Shown: one piece after another, positions 59,670 through 64,000 of the stretch
How the letters are laid out: every line of letters starts with the position of its first letter
How positions within the stretch are numbered: position 1 is the first letter of the stretch
From: Diphasiastrum complanatum
Taxonomy: Eukaryota; Streptophyta; Lycopodiopsida; Lycopodiales; Lycopodiaceae
Length of the DNA stretch: 64,000 nucleotides
Direction of reading: 5' to 3'
NCBI GenBank assembly: GCA_029204225.1
Contig: CM055110.1
Span: forward strand, 41,273,862-41,337,861
Translations under genes and position numbers: made by a program
The notes under the pieces: generated by a model
The model's database searches: none
The model's input: the letters and a program-made list of their open reading frames with translations, nothing else
What the model was told of the DNA's origin: nothing

Positions 59670-60772
59670 AAGATCTAGACAAAACCTAAAATCAATCTTC
59701 ACCAAAAGCTTTCTTGGACACAAAGTACACACATGTGAAAGAACTCTAATAATGACTTTGTGAACCTCAAAACACTAGATTTAAACACATCAAAAATCTA
59801 GAAAGATCTAGATCACAAACATAGGAATCACATCACACCAAAACCTAGTCAATTGGAAATTAGGCCTTGCCTTGATCACTAAAATAAAGCACTAAAAATT
59901 TGCACCAAACCACACCAAATTCAGATCCAATCACCCCTATTGGACTCCACAAAGACCAATGACTCTATCTCTTTAGAGCTGGAATGGATTTCAAAAAATT
60001 TGATTACAAACAATGTCCTAGATCCTTGTCACTTGACTAGAATTGAGAGAACCTTTCAATTTTGGACATAACGCTCAAGATCAAGGGCATTAAACCATAC
60101 AGATCCAAAAAACACTAGGTGGGAACACCTACCTACCCTCAAACATTGGATCCATACATCAACAAGATGCATCAACAACCCTTGGGGGCTTGATCTTCTC
60201 AATCTACACTTGATGCTCACTAGCCCTCTACTATCATGCCATGTGTAAGAAGCCTAACCTACCTCGAGCTACATCACACACCAAAATTGGCCTAATCACC
60301 TACTAACATGTGTGCATTGGGTAAAAAAGTTAAAGTACCCTCCAAACTCAATATTAAGGCCTATTAACTATTCAAACTCTTCATAAATGAGCTAAAGCGC
60401 CACCTAGCCAGCCACCCTCACCCGCATGTGTTTGCCTAAAGTTAGAACCCTATACATTGTCATTCATGAACATAAGCTAAATGCAACTGCAAAGAGCATG
60501 GACTTCGTGAAAGCTAAAGCCAAACCATGGAATTATGAAAATAGGGTAAAAGCTAAAAGCTCTAAAGCCAAACGCATGGAATTATGAAAGTAGGGTAAAA
60601 GCTAAAAGCTCTGAATCTGCAGAAACTACCCAATATCGAAAACAGAAGAAAAGTCAAAAACTACTTTTAAGGCTTAAGTCTTACCACGGCCGAGTCTGAG
60701 GAGGTGACCTTTTGCCTGGTCGGTCGAATCAACTCACGTTCCTCCGCTCTGGATCCAATTACTTCTCAACAC
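59670..60772. other. 5' flank of the transporter gene
   Basis: No gene seen. A tandem duplication (AAAGCTAAA(A)GC...GGAATTATGAAAATAGGGTA units) lies at about 60508-60612. No core promoter could be assigned with confidence. Confidence 0.5.
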
Positions 60773-62697
60773 ATGGATTCTCTTGAAAACGGCATGTATG
60801 ACAGACATGGGCGCAAGCGTATGAGCACTTACATCGTCTTCCCCGCTCTCGTTGCATCACTGAATTCCCTCATGGCTGGCTACTGTGAGTAATTCTTCTT
60901 CACCTATAATCATTTAGTTGATGACTCCAAACGAAGTTTTAGAATTTTAATCGCGAACAATTAGATGTAAGCAAAATTTTGCAATGAGGCACGAGTGAAC
61001 TAAAACCAGGGCCTTATGAAAATTGGCGTTGTTCTGAGAGCTAGGGCGGTTCATGGGGTGAAATGAATTGCTGATATCCGATTTGTACCATTTAAAATAC
61101 TTGGATGGATAGTTTTGTTCGATTTTCACGTGTAATAGAATTTTTGTTCTCCTGAATCCCTTGTTTTGAACAAGTGCGGGAAGAAAGCTTTATAGGCATA
61201 TAAAACAATGTAAAATATTAGATTGATCACAATGCTGATTAACTCTACATCGATGTTTACTAGATTATCTCATCCGCCATGGCTGTTGACAGAAGTTTTT
61301 TTCCAAATTTCAGGCGTTGGAGTTATCAGCGGTGCTGTGCTATTTATTAGGGGAAACCTCCAGATTAGCGAGAGACAGGAAGAAATTTTAGTGTCATCAT
61401 TTGTTCTGATTAGCATGGTGGGCAATATGATTGCAGGCCACCTTGGCGATGCCATAGGCCGAAGAAATACTATGGTGGTTGCAGCTTTTACTTCTCACGG
61501 TCATTTTTTATCTTGCTGCTGGGGAGGTTATTATCAGGAATTTCGGTAGGATCCATCTATGTGATAGTGCCCCTTTATATTGCCGAAATATCGCCTCCAG
61601 AAACCCGCGGCATGCTGCTCTCCTTTCCAGAGATCTTCTTGAACTTCGGAATATTACTGGGTTATCTTTCTGGCTATTTCCTGTCAGAATTGCCCTCCAA
61701 CATCAACTGGAGGATAATGCTTAGTTTGGGAGCCATTCCCGCGATCCTGCTGAATTGCGGACTGCCATTCATTCCAGAATCACCTCGTTGGCTTGTTATC
61801 AAGGGGAGACTAGATGAAGCCCGCCATATATTGATTAATACTTCAAAGGACAGAGAAGACGCAGATCAGAGATTAGCAGACATCATAGTGGCGGCAGAAC
61901 AAGCCAGTCGAAGTTCAGATTCGGATGAAGATTTCGTCTCAGAATTTAGAGACGTTGTACATCTCTCGGTTGTGTCAGAAAATACGGTTCCGTTATTGAA
62001 ATATGAACCAGGAGATAAAAAACGAAGCGTATGGCATGAGCTTTTCTGCCCTAATGCGGCAGTAAGACACATATTGATTGTAGCTATGGCATACCAGTTC
62101 TTTAATCAAGCATCTGGAATCTCTGCAATCTTGTATTACAGCCCCTCGATCTTTGCTGATGCTGGGATTAGTAGTACAGACGGGGCATTAGGAGCTACTG
62201 TTATGGTAGGGCTGTCTAAGACCGTTTTCGTTCTCGTAGCCACCATCTTTGTTGATCGAACAGGTCGTAGATCTCTGCTTCTTATTAGTGGTCTTGGAAT
62301 GGCTACTTCGATGTCAATACTTGGCACAGCTTTGTTGTTCATGACAAAAAGCTCGTCAATACTGAAAGGATTACTGCCTGCTGGGATTCCAGGTATGATG
62401 GCAGTAGTGTCGATCTGCTCACATGTGGCCTTTTTTTCGATTGGATTCGGGCCTATCTGCAACTTACTGTTAGTCGAAATTTTCCCATTAAAACTTCGAG
62501 CACGGGGCATGAGTCTCGCAATGGTGATGAATAGGAGCATCGGCGGAGTTATATCTCTGAGTTTTCTTTCTATCTCAAGTGCTATAACAGCCTCGGGAGT
62601 TTTCTTCGTCTTTGCTTTGGTTGCAGTTTCCTCCCTCATTTTTGTCTATTTTTTGGTTCCTGAAACAAGGGGGAAAGCGTTGGAGGAAATCCACTAA
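60773..62697 (+). CDS. Polyol/monosaccharide transporter-like MFS sugar porter, frame broken in TM3
   Basis: Two exons: 60773-60884 (start ATGGATTCTC; donor TGTGAGT) and 61314-62697 (acceptor TTTCAG, phase 1). Signatures of the sugar-porter family: GVISGAVLF (TM1), GDAIGRRNTM (loop 2-3), YIAEISPPETRG and FPEIFLNFGILLGY (TM4-5), IPESPRWLVIKGR (TM6 end), ASGISAILYYSP (TM7), VDRTGRRSLL (loop 8-9), FFSIGFGPICNLL (TM10), VPETRGK (C-terminal). Wording and spacing are closest to plant polyol transporters (PLT/PMT), proton symporters of sugar alcohols and sugars at the plasma membrane; substrate is inferred. Two oddities: TM1 has GY-C where the family has GY-D, at the proton-coupling aspartate; and TM3 is about 28 nt short near 61.48-61.51 kb, shifting the frame, so translation from the ATG stops at TAG 61548. 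Downstream the frame is open for 394 codons. It is a recent pseudogene, or contains a sequence or assembly error. Confidence 0.8.
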
Positions 62698-64000
62698 GTG
62701 TCAATGGCGACAGTTCTGTAATAAACTTCTTTATACAGTCGGATTCTTGCTCATAAAACACGATTTGCAATTGCTCTTTTCCAATGAAATGCATAAATGT
62801 TGTGCTCGCCGTTGTAGCACGTGTGTGAGGGGATTCTCTGGAAAATGATGCTACCTATGACCATCCCGTGTCACCATTTGCTTTATTGCCTATATTTTAA
62901 TTATGGTTAAAATAGGCATATCAAGCATGCTAAGTTACTTTTCATGTCTTGGTCGTCATTGGAATTTGGTGATGTGCCAATGTCAATTTGCAAACTTAAA
63001 CATAAAATGGATTAGACATTGAGCTTATTCATGTCATGAACAATTTATGTCGAGATCCTCAATCCAACACCGGAAAAAGCAATCTGGTATTTAAAATGAT
63101 ATCATTCACTAATTTCACTTGTTCTAGGTAGTCTAACTAAATTTGCACGTGACATCTCAAGCATTGACTCTGAATTTGATCATAGCTTGCCAACCTAGCT
63201 GCAACTTGTAGTAGTAAAACTTACTAGTAATCATGCCATGGATCCTTCTAAAAATGCAAGTCTTTTTTAACGTAATGCAATTCCAATTTTTAAGACTCTT
63301 GATTTTTCCACGGCGTCCAATAAGGTAAATGCAATCGCTATTATTCATAGATATTTAAACATGGAAACAAACCTTTCATAATTTTTTTTTACTTTACAAA
63401 ACCTTAAAGAATCTATACAAAGCAGTGCTCGAGAAAAACCTACAAAGCCTTACGAGCTCATTTTTAAAATAATAGATTCACCTATTGAATTTAATAGTTG
63501 TAGGTTCTTAAAGGGTGGTAACAAAAAATGGTATTACTTTTTTTACCTATTAAAAGAAAAGTTGTAAGGTTTTAACCTCCTTTAAAAAAATTGTAATTGT
63601 TTTGGGTTATGGGCTTTAGGGAAATGCCACATGTCATGACCCTAGTGCCTAGGCCCTAAAGTTTCAATTTTAATACGAGTAGGCCCGAGCCTACATACAA
63701 GTAAAGGCGCTGCTTGGAAGGAACTTCAAGAAAGGATAAACATTGAAGAATTTCTCAGTTTGCCTTGGAAGGCTAAAGCAGTCTAATTCCTGAATCAAAT
63801 TCTTGATTTCTAAATTAAAATCCCTTCAATAGTGAGCAGTGAGCACTTAAGCAGCAGGGGAGGGGGAGGCACTTGAGCCTTGGTGGACTTTGGACGTAGC
63901 ATAGTAGTAGCAGAAGATGCAGCAGCAACGAAGGGTCGAGGCACTTGGACGCAAGGGGTAGCAATACCTGAGTGGAGGCTCTTGGAAGCAGGGCGCACTT
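62698..64000. other. 3' flank of the transporter gene
   Basis: AT-rich sequence without a recognisable gene or transposon domain. A short minus-strand frame at 63810-63998 is Ser/Pro/Ala-rich and has no assigned family; it may be the edge of something beyond the window. Confidence 0.5.

Noticed and set aside
60704-60772. Extension of the sugar transporter start to 60704
   Set aside because: That position is GTG, not ATG; the first in-frame ATG is at 60773 and gives a normal-looking cytosolic N-terminus.

Overview
This is a transposon-rich stretch of a land-plant nuclear genome. It holds two recognisable host genes, both membrane transporters with introns. AT content is high, CT/GA and AT microsatellites are long, and LTR retrotransposons are nested or broken. 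A Penelope-like reverse-transcriptase remnant and LINE-type ORF1 pieces would fit a non-seed plant such as a fern or lycophyte, but that placement is inference; the sequence alone does not fix the taxon. No tRNA, rRNA or CRISPR array was seen.

Layout. 1-4 kb: gene-poor sequence, a very long CT microsatellite and a LINE-type ORF1 fragment. 4.7-10.5 kb (minus): a complete nine-exon equilibrative nucleoside transporter (ENT) gene of 420 codons, with one GC-AG intron and a ~120-bp tandem repeat filling most of intron 1. 11-16.2 kb: an orphan copia LTR end with its primer-binding site, a minus-strand copia element broken into two parts, and between them a CACTA-type terminus, GTAC-rich tandem repeats and degenerate telomere-like repeats. 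16.2-19.4 kb: two direct copies of a ~1.04-kb repeat, each with a (TA)n tract at the same end. 19.4-21.8 kb: a LINE ORF1 fragment on the minus strand, microsatellites and a 280-350 bp tandem array. 21.8-26.8 kb: no recognisable gene. 26.9-28.2 kb: a decayed Penelope-like fragment. 29.1-33.3 kb (minus): a copia element with a recognisable right LTR only. 33.8-41.3 kb (minus): a Ty3/gypsy element truncated in its reverse transcriptase, whose gag is split by a 1.8-kb foldback element. 42.1-51.9 kb (plus): a second Ty3/gypsy element with matching LTRs and near-matching target duplications; its left half carries a CACTA TNP2-type transposase gene. 52.3-58.2 kb (plus): a copia element with 0.79-kb LTRs and several inactivating lesions. 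58.3-59.7 kb: remnants of another copia-like gag. 60.8-62.7 kb (plus): a polyol/monosaccharide transporter-like gene of two exons with a frame break in TM3 and an altered TM1 aspartate position. The right end shows no gene.

The two host genes are unrelated in function apart from both being solute carriers. Most of the remaining sequence that can be identified is repeats and retroelement debris. The observations most worth following are the transposase gene inside a gypsy LTR pair, the alternating inverted-repeat foldback element, the repeat in ENT intron 1 that carries donor-like motifs, and the Penelope-like remnant.
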